A stretch of 64,000 nucleotides of DNA from VXNE01 sp965208745 (GCA_965208745.1 CBDBPN010000003.1:868001-932000), one strand, 5' to 3'; shown: positions 8,664 to 17,128, counted from the stretch's first letter. A program made the numbers and translations. Notes: generated by a model from the letters alone, not told the origin.

Positions 8664-9272
8664 TTACCGCAGCCAGAAGCGGCGGAGCAACCGGTCGTTC
8701 CGTCTCTCGAGTTCATCCCGGCCATGCAGCCACCGGGCGTTATCGACAACCAACAAGTCGCCAGGTGCAAGCCTGATGCGCTTGTGACCCGCTCCCATGG
8801 CAAGCAACCCCTTGAAAGTCCTCAACGCCCGACGGCCTGCATCCGTCGACTGCGACACGGGATACCACGGCGCATAGTAGAGCCGCTCGCCGCTCCACAC
8901 CGGCGCTGTCCGAAGAACCTGCCGCGGCAGTTGCGGCGGGACGTGCTGCTCGACTTGCCGAAGCGCTTCAGCCTGTTCGCCCATCAACGACAGCACGACA
9001 TTCCCATCCGCCAGCACACTGGCACCGTCCCGATCCGCCTGAGACTCGCACCACCAAGCCACGATGCGGGCTTCGGGATGATCGGTATGTAACGGCACCG
9101 CGCCATGCCCGCACAGGTAGGTCGTCGCGCCCTTGACCTGGCGCACTTGGGTCTGCTCGACGATTTCGCCCACCTCGGACAGCACCTCGGGAACTGCCTC
9201 CTTCCCGACGGCGTGGACAGCAAGACCGTTCCGCTGCAAGCCGCACCGGATGGCGGCCCCAAACCGTGTCAT
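8664..9272 (-). CDS. TauD/TfdA-like 2-oxoglutarate-Fe(II) oxygenase, element cargo
   Basis: A 202-residue cupin-fold oxygenase. The start chosen is the ATG at 9272, which overlaps the upstream stop as ATGA; a longer frame from 9338 would overlap the upstream gene by 70 bp. Iron ligands are visible: HTD at residues 62-64 and the distal His at 183 (RWLHGRDE). R194, eleven residues later, is placed to bind the 2-oxoglutarate carboxylate. The protein is shorter than TauD itself (about 280). The ATGA overlap implies translational coupling to the GRDP-like gene, so the neighbour protein or a product bound to it may be the substrate. Confidence 0.82.
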   Translation of the reverse strand: MTRFGAAIRCGLQRNGLAVHAVGKEAVPEVLSEVGEIVEQTQVRQVKGATTYLCGHGAVPLHTDHPEARIVAWWCESQADRDGASVLADGNVVLSLMGEQAEALRQVEQHVPPQLPRQVLRTAPVWSGERLYYAPWYPVSQSTDAGRRALRTFKGLLAMGAGHKRIRLAPGDLLVVDNARWLHGRDELERRNDRLLRRFWLR

Positions 9273-9778
9273 CCTGCCGCAACGCCAGCAAGTTCCGTCG
9301 AGATGCTCTTGCATGCGTGCCAGCATCGGTTCTGGCAATCGTGCCAGCAGTTGGTCCCATTCCCCGCGTCGGCAACGTACGGTTCGCCGAACACCTGTTG
9401 CCAGCGCTCCGCGGTCTTGGCGAAGACCTCGCTTAGGACGGCCGCTTCTTCGGGCGTCTTACCGAAACCGCCGTCGTGGTCCAATATGTGCCCGCAGTAC
9501 TTCGTGCAGTCCTCGAAGTACGCGACCGGCGCCTGCATGTGCAGATGCCAGATCAAGTCGATGTCTCGCGTCGGAGCGAAGCCTGGACCCAAGCTCGCCA
9601 GGTGAAAGAACTTCCGATAGCGCTGTATGGCTTCCTCAAGCCGCTCTGCGGCCCACTCCGACACCTCCGATTCCGACCGTCGTGCCGCCTCCCGGAGGTC
9701 AACGGAAAAGACCGGGAGATCTACCGATCCGATTCCCCCCTTCGGACGCCCGCCCTGGCTTCCTCCTGTTTTGCTCAT
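9269..9778 (-). CDS. GRDP-like protein with C-terminal Cys/His-rich tail
   Basis: A 169-residue protein. Residues about 25-135 resemble the glycine-rich domain protein-like family: DIDLIWHLHMQAPVAYFEDC, then CGHILDHD. The last 30 residues are unlike the rest and hold four cysteines in perfect C-x3-C-x3-C-x3-C spacing (C144, C148, C152, C156) within CWHDCQNRCWHAC, with CWH occurring twice. A good Shine-Dalgarno (AAGGAG) precedes the ATG at 9778. The tail could bind metal or be a substrate for the coupled oxygenase, as in ribosomally made modified peptides; this is inference only. The 532 bp upstream to 10310 shows no gene that I can support. Confidence 0.78.
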   Translation of the reverse strand: MSKTGGSQGGRPKGGIGSVDLPVFSVDLREAARRSESEVSEWAAERLEEAIQRYRKFFHLASLGPGFAPTRDIDLIWHLHMQAPVAYFEDCTKYCGHILDHDGGFGKTPEEAAVLSEVFAKTAERWQQVFGEPYVADAGNGTNCWHDCQNRCWHACKSISTELAGVAAG

Positions 9779-10310
9779 GTCGTGCTCCTTGTTGGTTTGG
9801 ATGGCCCTGACCCGCGCGATGTACGCGCGTCCTGCTGGTCAGGGATGCTAGGCAACGAAAAATGAACACCGCCTGAACCGAGAGGCCAATCGCCTCGCCG
9901 GATGCGCCGCCGACCAGATTGCTTCCGGTCCGGCGGCAGCGGTATGTCCAGCGCGTCCGCACCCGCTTCTCCGAGCGCTCGCGGATGCGCCTCCCGGCCA
10001 GGTCTTCGGTCGCTTCCGTGCGGTGTTTTACCTCTGGCGGTCGATCCGCCGAGTGGAGCGCCGCCCGCGGCCGCTGTCGCCCGGCGTGGCCGGATCCGGC
10101 CGCGACTTGTGTCCTGCCGTCCGTCGTTGCCCGCCAGCGTCGCACACGTGCTCCGGCGGTCAACCCGGACACGACAACGCCGACCGGCCGCTTCCCCGGG
10201 TTCTCCGCTTCGCCCCGACCTCGCTGGCGCGAGGTGACCGCCCTGCGCGCGCGTGCCGTCCGTTCGGGACCGACGCACTCCAGCGTCGCAACCCTGAAAC
10301 GGAGAACATC

Positions 10311-10490
10311 ATGGACCTTCAAACCCTCATCGCCCAGTGGAGCGGCCAAGTTCCACCGGGCTTCGTTCCGCACGCCGTGCTTCGCGAGGAGCCCGTCCTT
10401 GACTTCTCGCGACTACCGGCCACGGTACGCATTTGGCTTAGTCTAGTAGTAGGGGTCACGGAAGCCGACGGTGTCACAGTCAGAGCGTGA
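10311..10490 (+). CDS. 59-residue protein of unknown function
   Basis: Small ORF with ATG at 10311 preceded by GGAGAAC at a suitable distance. It begins MDLQTLIAQWSG and ends with a hydrophobic segment (VRIWLSLVVGVTEADG). It overlaps the start of the antitoxin ORF by 20 bp in another frame. It is divergent from the GRDP-like gene. I do not recognise it; it could be a real small protein of the element or the relic of the missing antitoxin N-terminus. Confidence 0.4.
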   Translation: MDLQTLIAQWSGQVPPGFVPHAVLREEPVLDFSRLPATVRIWLSLVVGVTEADGVTVRA

Positions 10491-10731
10491 GCCAGGCATG
10501 ATGCAATTCATGAGGAGCGCCAAATCTCCGGCGGAGGGGCAACGGCTCCAACCCGTCTATGAGGCGGCTTTGCGCCTCTGGCACGATAAGGACGCAGCGG
10601 AATGGTTCCTCGATCAGCCACATCCTCTTCTATCGGGTAGGACCCCTCGCGAAGTCGCTTTGGAGTCCGCGAAAAGCTCGGCGCTCGTCGTTCGATTGAT
10701 TGGGCAGGCGGAGGCGGGCGTCGCCATCTGA
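10471..10731 (+). CDS. Antitoxin, Xre/MbcA/ParS toxin-binding domain (element copy)
   Basis: An 86-residue frame from GTG 10471; an internal ATG-ATG start at 10498-10503 is also possible. Residues about 38-86 match the toxin-binding domain of MbcA/ParS antitoxins (AAEWFLDQPHPLLSGRTPRE, then ALVVRLIGQAEAGVAI). The usual N-terminal helix-turn-helix is not evident, so DNA binding may be lost. The RES toxin overlaps its 3' end, the usual antitoxin-toxin order. Compare the full-length pair at 30160-31145. Confidence 0.72.
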   Translation: MSQSEREPGMMQFMRSAKSPAEGQRLQPVYEAALRLWHDKDAAEWFLDQPHPLLSGRTPREVALESAKSSALVVRLIGQAEAGVAI

Positions 10732-11135
10732 CAATCCACGAGCCCGCCCGACTGGCGCCTACCGCATCGGAAACCCAGCTAGCCGGTTGCCCGTCTACAG
10801 CGGCGATGGCGCTGCGATCTATCCGGGACGCTGGAACGAACCAGGACAGCCGGTAGTCTACGCTTCTGAGCACTACTCGACGGCTTTGGTTGAGAAGCTT
10901 GTCTACACCCTGCGCCTTCCACCAAACCAGCACTTTGTCCAACTCGAGATACCCGGATCGGTTTCTTGGCGCGAGTGGACGGTCGAAGATTGCCAATCGG
11001 CTGGGATGCGGACGATCCTGCAACTGCTCGCGCCATTGGAGTGGATTGGCTCCGGACCAATAGCTCTGCCCTCTTGGTGGTGCCTAGTTCCGTCGCGCCA
11101 CTTGAGCGTAACGTCCTGATCAATCCAGCCCACCA
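10700..11135 (+). pseudogene. RES-domain toxin, frameshifted
   Basis: RES toxins are ADP-ribosyltransferase-like enzymes that degrade or transfer NAD. The N-terminal two thirds read in the frame from TTG 10700 (IYPGRWNEPGQPVVYASE, then LVEKLVYTLRLP). From about 10975 the homology moves to another frame (LPIGWDADDPATARAIGVDW, then ALLVVPSSVAPLERNVLINP). The catalytic Arg, Glu and Ser regions are all recognisable but split by one indel, and the last strand is lost after NPAH. The rest to 11446 (about 310 bp) holds no gene that I can support. Confidence 0.75.
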
Positions 11136-11446
11136 GAGGCGTCCCTCATCGTTGTTGGCCCTGAGACACCGGTGCCTTGGGACCGCCGTCTATTTCCGCA
11201 GTCACAGTGAAGTCCTCCGACCAGGCCAGACTCGGGCCGTTCCCCCTCTGCCGCTCGTGGGGATGGACCCAATACCCTCCGCCGGTCCCCCCGTCCTATC
11301 GCCGGTATCGCTGCGCTTGGATGCTTGGAGTAGCCACAAGCCCCACCGATTCTCCGACCAAGACCACTAGCCAATCCAGTAACTCTCACTGGACACGCGG
11401 ACATAAATTGAGTTAAATCAATGTGTTGTCTGCGGTTTGTCTCGGA

Positions 11447-11453
11447 CCAGTGG
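11447..11453. other. Right attachment core (CCAGTGG)
   Basis: Direct repeat of 6683-6689. Here it lies at the centre of a near-palindrome, GGACCA-G-TGGTCC (11444-11456), a shape typical of tyrosine-recombinase core sites. Confidence 0.7.
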
Positions 11454-12076
11454 TCCGATCCGGTGATCCGGTTGCGAACGTCCTGCCGGAACTCGCGTCG
11501 CTCGATGTCCTGGGGCGCGGGACGGCAAGAGGGAGCCTGCCCGGACGCCGATCACGATGCGCCAGTTGCTCACGCATACGTCGGGCCTGTCCTACGGGAT
11601 CGACTCGAACGACCCGGTGGATCGCGCGTACCTGGAAGCCGAACTGTGGGTGTCGGAGGATATCGACACCCTCGCGGCGAAGGTCGGGCGACTTGCCGCT
11701 CAGGTCCCAGCCAGGCACCGAATGGCGCTATTCGGTCGGCATGGACCTCGCGGGCCTGGTCGTACAGCGCCTGGCCGGGCAGCGCTTCGACCGCTACCTC
11801 AAGGAGCACCTGTTCGAGCCGCTCGACATGCGCGACACGGGCTTCGTGATCCCCGACGAGAAGCGCGGTGTCGGCGTACTCACGGACCCCGTCGCGAGGG
11901 GCGTCAGCGGTAACGCGGGAGAGTTCTACCACGACGGCGCCGCGGGCACGGTCTTCTGGGTGGACCCGGTGGAGGACATCGTGGGGCTCGGGATGATCCA
12001 GGTGATGGGAGGTTTCGTCTGGGAGCCGGACCTGAAGACGGCGGTCTACCAGGCCGCGACCGAGTCGAAGCGATGA
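11454..12076 (+). pseudogene. Serine hydrolase (beta-lactamase family), 3' fragment
   Basis: Continuation of the gene broken at 6689. Segments in three frames give DPVANVLPELASLDVLG, then TPITMRQLLTHTSGLSYGID (from about 11540), then QPGTEWRYSVGMDLAGLVVQ (from about 11700) with the second catalytic motif YSV. After DEKR the sequence jumps directly to GVGVLTDPVARGVSGNAGEF, so about 100 residues found in intact relatives are deleted. It ends at TGA 12074-12076. With an insertion, at least three frameshifts and a deletion, the gene is dead. Confidence 0.85.
11457..11472 (+). repeat. 8-bp tandem duplication GATCCGGT x2
   Basis: Two perfect adjacent copies of GATCCGGT, starting three bases after the right attachment core. 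Removing one copy restores the reading frame from the junction codons into DPVANVLPEL, so the duplication is a post-insertion mutation in the target gene. Confidence 0.75.
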
Positions 12077-12136
12077 GTGGAGCCGGACGGAAGGTGCGGC
12101 TCCGTCCGCGGGCTTCCCCTCCGGCTACGCCTGTCC

Positions 12137-13475
12137 TTAGTCGGGCCGGAACCAGATAGGCGACGACCAGCCCCGCTGCTGCTCGATGGGGGGCACATCG
12201 TCGGGCAGGTCCACGTCGGCGCTCAGCGCGAGGTGCGTCGGCCAGCGGCAGGTCGGGTTTTCCAGCACCCGCACGTAGTAGAAGGCGTGCCGGTCCGGGG
12301 CGTAGTCCGGGTCCACGAAGCGTGCCTGCAGTTCTGCGGCGCCGGTGGCGTCGTTGCGTTCGCATGTCTCGAGGTCGACCGTCGCCGAGGTCGGCGCGCA
12401 CTTGCCGTCCTCGCCAGGCTCCCGCCCCCCGGAACAGGCAACGTCCCTGACGCGTTGCATCGGTTTGCCGGACGTCGGGTCCCCGACCCAACCCTTCACG
12501 ACCTGAATGCGGTCCAGCAGCGATCCGTCCGGGTCGGACATCGCCCAGACCCAGAAGGACGGTTCCGCGACACCCACGAGCTCGCCCCCCATGGGCACGC
12601 CGAAGGCGTAGGCCGCGGCGAGTTGTTCCTCCCCGGTATCCATCTCCGCGGGCAGGTCGCCGGCGAAGAACCGCATCCGCATCCGCGAACCGCTGGTGGC
12701 GAACGCCTCACGCCGGTCCAGCGCGTCGAAGATGTCCGCCCGGGTATTGGCCTCTGCCCAGACACCCGCCAGGCCGCCCGTGTTCACGCGCCGGAAGGCG
12801 CCGATCACGATGTGCTCCGTCTCGAGCGCCTGGCGTACGGCAGCGGCATTGCCGAGCGCCGGCACGAAGTTGGGCGGTACGACGCCGGTGGTGTTGCCCG
12901 GATTCGAGTTGTGGGTGTCCGTCGAGCCGATCATGCCGTAGCGGAACTGGTTCGGGCGGCCTTAGGCAGGTGGCCTCGCCGTCGGGACACACGCCCGGCA
13001 GCCGCGCCGCCGGCCGCAGTACGCCGCGCGCGAAACCCGTTCGGAAGCGCTCGTCCGCGGCAACGGCCCCGCCCACCGCGGCGCACAGTTCCGAGCCGTC
13101 GAGCGGGCCGCCTTCCGAGCAGGCATGGATCGCGTCGAATCCCTCCGCGTGGTCCGTCACCGCGACGAAGTCGAGCGGTGTCGCCAGGCGGGCCTCGATG
13201 CCGTTCGGCAACTCCACCGGCTCGCCGCGCGCGAACCGATAGGCGTCCCGCGGACCGACGCGGTTGCCGAAGCTGTAGGCGTCGTTGGAGAGGCTCGTGT
13301 GCACGTGGAGGTCGCCGAAGAAGGCACGCCGCAACGGGTAGCGTTCGATCTCGCGTGGAGCCGCAGGCTCCGCGGCGACATCCGCGGGCGCTTCCCCAGC
13401 GTCCTCGCTACACGAGACGGACAGGAAGACGGCGACCGTCAGTATCGCCGCCGGCGAAGGAATCCTCGGGTTCAT
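12137..13475 (-). pseudogene. DUF3604 lipoprotein, internally deleted
   Basis: The N-terminus (ATG 13475; lipobox VFLSVSC; FGDLHVHTSLSNDA; VTDHAEGFDAIHAC) and C-terminus (YGMIGSTDTHNSNPGN to WSSPIWFRPD) are highly similar to the intact gene at 13526-15418. At about 12965 the frame slips and roughly 185 residues between CPDGEATC and NQFRYGMIGSTD are gone. The deleted part includes the HNSN metal-site strand. It is a tandem duplicate of its upstream neighbour. Confidence 0.87.
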
Positions 13476-13525
13476 CTTCCCTCCCCTGCGTTCCCTCCCC
13501 TGCGTCCCCTCCCGTGCGACCTGCC

Positions 13526-15418
13526 CTACCCCGGCTTCATCCAGATCGGCGACGACCAGCCGCGCTCCTGTTGCGTAGCCGGGGTGTCCTCCGGCAGGTC
13601 GACCCCGCCGCGGTTCGCGAGCCGCGTGGTCCACCGACAACTCGGGTTTTCGAGTACCCGCACGTAGTAGAACGCGTGTACGTCCGGGCGGTAGTCCGGA
13701 TCGGTGAAGCGCGCCGACAGTTCCGACGCGCCAAGGTCCCCGACCGGTTCACAGGTCTCGTGGTCCAGTGTCGCGGCGGTGGGCGGACAGCGCCCATCTT
13801 CACCCGGCTCGCGGCCGTCCGAGCAAGCCACATCCCAGACGCGCTGCTTGGGTTCGCCGGAGGCCGAATCCTCGACCCAGCCCTTGACCACCTGGATGCG
13901 GTCCAGCGTCGGCCCGTCCGGATCGTGGACGGCCCAGGCCCAGAACGACGGGGCCGCGGCGGCTACCAGTTGGCCCCCCATGGGCACGCCGCCGGCATAG
14001 GCCGCCGTCAACTGTTCCCCGCCGTTGCCCATCTCTGCCGGGAGGTCGCCGGCGAAGAACCGGATGCGCATGCGCGAGCCGCTGGTCCCGAAGGCCTCGC
14101 GGCGCTTAAGCGCGTCGAAGATCGCTTCGCGCGTGTTGGCTTCGGCCCAGACGCCGGCGAGGCCGGCGACGTCCGTCCGGCGGATGGGGCCCACCACCAC
14201 GTGCTCGGTCTCGAGGATGCGGCGCGCCACCATCCCGAGGCCGCTAAGCATGCCGAAGCGCGTCGCGGCGTCGGCCCTGGTGTTGCCCGCATCGGAGTTG
14301 TGCGTATCGGTGGAGCCGATCATGCCGTACCGGAACTGATTGGGTTTGCCCTCGCTCGCGAGCTGGATGCCGTCGAGCAGCGCGTTGCGCAGGAACGAGT
14401 TCGGCTCGGCGCATTGCCCCGACTCGCCGGGTCCACACGGCGGGAAGAGGTTGCCGAAGTCGCATTCCTCGTCGGCCGCGCCGACGCCGACCTGGCACTC
14501 GGACGTGCCCTTCATCTGCGTTACTTCGACGAGCCGGTCGATCCTGAGACGCCGTTCGAGGTCCGCTTCGGTGTACGCCGTACCGTCCTCGTCCTCGCGC
14601 GAGAACATCGTGCCCCACGAGTAGTTGCTGTTGTGCGGGACCGTGATCACGGCGCATGGCGGTTGGCAGGCCGCGTCGAGCTGCTCGAAGAAGTCCGCCT
14701 GGTTGCGCACGTCCATCGAGGAGATCGCGTGCGGGATCACGTCGCTGCCGCGGAAAAAGACGTTCCGGTGCAGCATCCCGAAGCTCGGCAGCAGGGCCGA
14801 GAACTCGTAGGCGATGAGGGTGGTGAAGGTGCCCGGATCGTTGAACTCGTTCGCGGCGTCCTGCACGCGCCGCCAGGTGGAACCCGCAAGCGCCAGGCAG
14901 TCCGCGACGTCGTCCGGGCAGATCTCGCGCCCGCGTACCGCCGGGCGCGCGGCACCGAGCTCGAAGGCGATCCGCAGGTTCTCTCCCGACGTGTCGGGCT
15001 CGGCGTCCCGGAAGCGCTCGCAGAACTCCGATTCGTAAGCGGCTTCTCCCTCGAAGACGCATGCCCCGACGGCGTCGAAGCCCTCCGCGTGGTCCGTCAA
15101 CGCCACGAAGTCGAGCGGGCGGTCGAGCCGCGCGTCCGCGCCGCTCGGCAACTCGACTTCCTCGCCACGCGCGAAGCGGTACGCGTCGCGCAGGCCAACC
15201 CGGTTTCCTATCGCCCAGGCGTCGGTCGAGATCGCCGTGTGCACGTGCATGTCGCCGAACAGCGCACGCCGCAACGGGTAGCGCTCGATCTCGCGCGGGG
15301 CCGCACGCTCCGTGGCGTCAGACTGCGGCGGGGGAGTCTCCGCCGGCTCCGGGCTGCAGGATACGGACAGGAAGAGCGCGCCGGTCAGCCCGACCGCCGC
15401 AAACGTTCTTGATCGCAT
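13526..15418 (-). CDS. DUF3604 domain lipoprotein, putative PHP-type metallohydrolase
   Basis: A 630-residue protein with a lipoprotein signal (GALFLSVSC, Cys21). Metal-site motifs of the PHP/DUF3604 fold are present: GDMHVHTAIS (about 55), ALTDHAEGFDAVG (about 105), TVPHNSNYSWG (about 245) and GSTDTHNSDAGN (about 370). The enzyme activity of the family is not established; a phosphoester or other hydrolytic role is inferred from the metal motifs. It follows the PQQ dehydrogenase by 12 bp on the minus strand, so it is probably co-transcribed and acts in the same compartment (periplasm, anchored to a membrane). Confidence 0.88.
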   Translation of the reverse strand: MRSRTFAAVGLTGALFLSVSCSPEPAETPPPQSDATERAAPREIERYPLRRALFGDMHVHTAISTDAWAIGNRVGLRDAYRFARGEEVELPSGADARLDRPLDFVALTDHAEGFDAVGACVFEGEAAYESEFCERFRDAEPDTSGENLRIAFELGAARPAVRGREICPDDVADCLALAGSTWRRVQDAANEFNDPGTFTTLIAYEFSALLPSFGMLHRNVFFRGSDVIPHAISSMDVRNQADFFEQLDAACQPPCAVITVPHNSNYSWGTMFSREDEDGTAYTEADLERRLRIDRLVEVTQMKGTSECQVGVGAADEECDFGNLFPPCGPGESGQCAEPNSFLRNALLDGIQLASEGKPNQFRYGMIGSTDTHNSDAGNTRADAATRFGMLSGLGMVARRILETEHVVVGPIRRTDVAGLAGVWAEANTREAIFDALKRREAFGTSGSRMRIRFFAGDLPAEMGNGGEQLTAAYAGGVPMGGQLVAAAAPSFWAWAVHDPDGPTLDRIQVVKGWVEDSASGEPKQRVWDVACSDGREPGEDGRCPPTAATLDHETCEPVGDLGASELSARFTDPDYRPDVHAFYYVRVLENPSCRWTTRLANRGGVDLPEDTPATQQERGWSSPIWMKPG

Positions 15419-15430
15419 CGGCCCTTCCCG

Positions 15431-17128
15431 CTACAGCCCGAACACCCACAGCACGCCGCCTTGCGGCACCACGGTGTCCGAGCGGCCGAGCTGCCGCAGC
15501 CAGTCCTGCAGCCGCTCCGCGTCGACGCCCCAGCCCGACACCACGGCGATGTACTGGCGGCCGTCCACCAGGTAGGACACTGGAACGCCGGTGATGCCCG
15601 AGTTGGTCCGCTGCTGCCACAGCAGCTTGCCGGTACGTGCGTCGAACGCCCGGAAGTAGCGGTCGTTGGTGCCGCCCAGGAACACGAGGTCGCCCGCCGT
15701 GGCAAGCACGGGGCCCCAGTTGTGACTCTTCGCGAAGGGCACGCTCCAGACCTCCTCGAAGGTGTCGACGTTCCAGGCCTGCAGCTCCCCGAGGGACGTG
15801 ACGCCTTCGTCGATGATGATCCGCCCCTCGTCAGCGTCGTTGCCCATGAACGTGCGGCCGGGCCGGTATTCCTCCGCCTCGCCCTCCATGTGGCCGCACA
15901 TGTTGTCGTTGGCGGGGATGTAGAGCAGCCGCGTGCGCGGAGAGAACGCGGCCGGCGGCCAGTCCTTGCCGCCCCAGAGCGACGGGCAGAACGTCGCGCC
16001 CCGGCCGACGGCCGGCTTCTTCGACTCGTCGTACGACGGCCGCCCCGTCTCCGGGTCGAGCGCCGTAAAGACGTCCTGCCGCACGTACGGCTTCGCGTCC
16101 ACGAAGCCGATGCCGTCGGGCTCGCGCTCCAGGAACCACAGGTAGCCGTTGCGGCCCGCGTGCACGAGGCCCGGGATCGTGCGGTCGCCCCGCATGAAGT
16201 CGATCAGGAGCGGCGCCGACACCTCGTCCCAGTCCCAGGAGTCGTTCCAGTGGTACTGGTGATAGCCGGTGAGCGCCCCGGTCCCCACGTCGAGCGCGAG
16301 GACCGACGTCGCGTACAGGTTGTCCCCTGGACGGACGTCTCCCGTCCAGGGGCCCCCGTTGCCCGTGCCCCAGTAAGAGACGCCCGTGGCGGGGTCGTAG
16401 CTGCCGGTGAGCCAGACGGGCACGCCGCCGGTCTTCCAGGAGTCCCCGCCCCACGACTCGCTGCCGGGCTCGCCGGGCGCCGGGATGGTGTAGGTCTTCC
16501 AGGCGGGCTCGCCCGTCGCCGCGTCGAAAGCCGCCACGAAGCCGCGGATGCCGAACTCCCCGCCGGACACGCCGACCATCACCCTGCCCTCGGCGACCAG
16601 GGGCGCGAGCGTCATGTAGTAGCCCGTGCCGTAGTCCTCGACCTCGGCCTCCCACACGACTTCGCCCGTCCGCGCGTCGAGCGCGACCAGGAAGCAGTCC
16701 GCCGTCGCCATGTACACCAGGTTCCCGTGCAGCCCGACCCCCCGGTTCGTGGGGTGCATCTGGGAGAGGTCTTCGGGCAGGTCGCGCTGGTAGCGCCAGA
16801 GCAGGTCTCCGGACGCCGCGTCGAGCGCCAGCACGTGGTTGTGCGGGGTGGTGACGAACATCACGCCGTCGTTGACGACCGGCGGGGCCTGGTGCCCTTC
16901 CCGCAGTCCCGTCGAGAATGTCCAAAGCGGCTTGAGCCCCTGGACGTTGTCCGTATCGATCTGATCGAGGGGGCTGTAACCGTGCGAGTCGTACGTCCGC
17001 CGGTACATGAGCCAGTTGCCCGCTTCCGGCTCCGCCAGCCGGGCGTCCGTGACCGGCGAGTACTCCACGGCCCAGGCGGCGCCCGCGAGCATCCACCATC
17101 CCAACCCGATCACACTCGTCCAACGCAT
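15431..17128 (-). CDS. PQQ-dependent alcohol dehydrogenase (quinoprotein), probable lanthanide type
   Basis: A 565-residue beta-propeller quinoprotein with a Sec signal (MRWTSVIGLGWWMLAGAAWA); the ATG at 17128 follows GGAGAGGAAAG. Tryptophan-docking repeats recur. The metal site reads E191 (GGEFGI), N257 (GTGNGG) and D299 in WNDSWDWDEVSAP, with a second Asp at 301. In the XoxF/ExaF group an Asp two residues after the catalytic Asp helps bind a lanthanide; calcium enzymes lack it. No fused cytochrome c domain and no vicinal Cys-Cys pair were seen. Electrons may pass to a separate carrier; the adjacent Rieske protein is a candidate. Periplasmic oxidation of alcohols or aldehydes. Confidence 0.88.
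   Translation of the reverse strand: MRWTSVIGLGWWMLAGAAWAVEYSPVTDARLAEPEAGNWLMYRRTYDSHGYSPLDQIDTDNVQGLKPLWTFSTGLREGHQAPPVVNDGVMFVTTPHNHVLALDAASGDLLWRYQRDLPEDLSQMHPTNRGVGLHGNLVYMATADCFLVALDARTGEVVWEAEVEDYGTGYYMTLAPLVAEGRVMVGVSGGEFGIRGFVAAFDAATGEPAWKTYTIPAPGEPGSESWGGDSWKTGGVPVWLTGSYDPATGVSYWGTGNGGPWTGDVRPGDNLYATSVLALDVGTGALTGYHQYHWNDSWDWDEVSAPLLIDFMRGDRTIPGLVHAGRNGYLWFLEREPDGIGFVDAKPYVRQDVFTALDPETGRPSYDESKKPAVGRGATFCPSLWGGKDWPPAAFSPRTRLLYIPANDNMCGHMEGEAEEYRPGRTFMGNDADEGRIIIDEGVTSLGELQAWNVDTFEEVWSVPFAKSHNWGPVLATAGDLVFLGGTNDRYFRAFDARTGKLLWQQRTNSGITGVPVSYLVDGRQYIAVVSGWGVDAERLQDWLRQLGRSDTVVPQGGVLWVFGL

Larger units (their letters stand above)
6683..11453. mobile_element. Integrative element of 4.76 kb inserted in a serine hydrolase gene
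   Basis: Bounded by the CCAGTGG direct repeats. It contains, from the left, a tyrosine recombinase reading inward, a copy of the ~170-bp repeat, a minus-strand pair (GRDP-like protein, 2OG-Fe(II) oxygenase), a 59-residue ORF, and an Xre/RES toxin-antitoxin pair. There are no conjugation, replication or structural phage genes. Target and boundaries are clear because the two halves of the disrupted gene lie immediately outside. The integrase is frameshifted, so the element is probably fixed in place. Confidence 0.82.

Noticed and set aside
9699..10373. Minus-strand ORF of 224 codons between the GRDP-like gene and the 59-codon ORF
   Set aside because: It covers the 5' part of the GRDP-like gene in another frame and has a shuffled Arg/Gly/Ala composition; no ribosome site.
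12077..15412. A 1111-codon plus-strand open frame
   Set aside because: It is the antisense shadow of the DUF3604 genes; the minus strand carries signal peptides, metal motifs and similarity between copies, while the plus frame is Arg/Ala/Val-rich without any motif.
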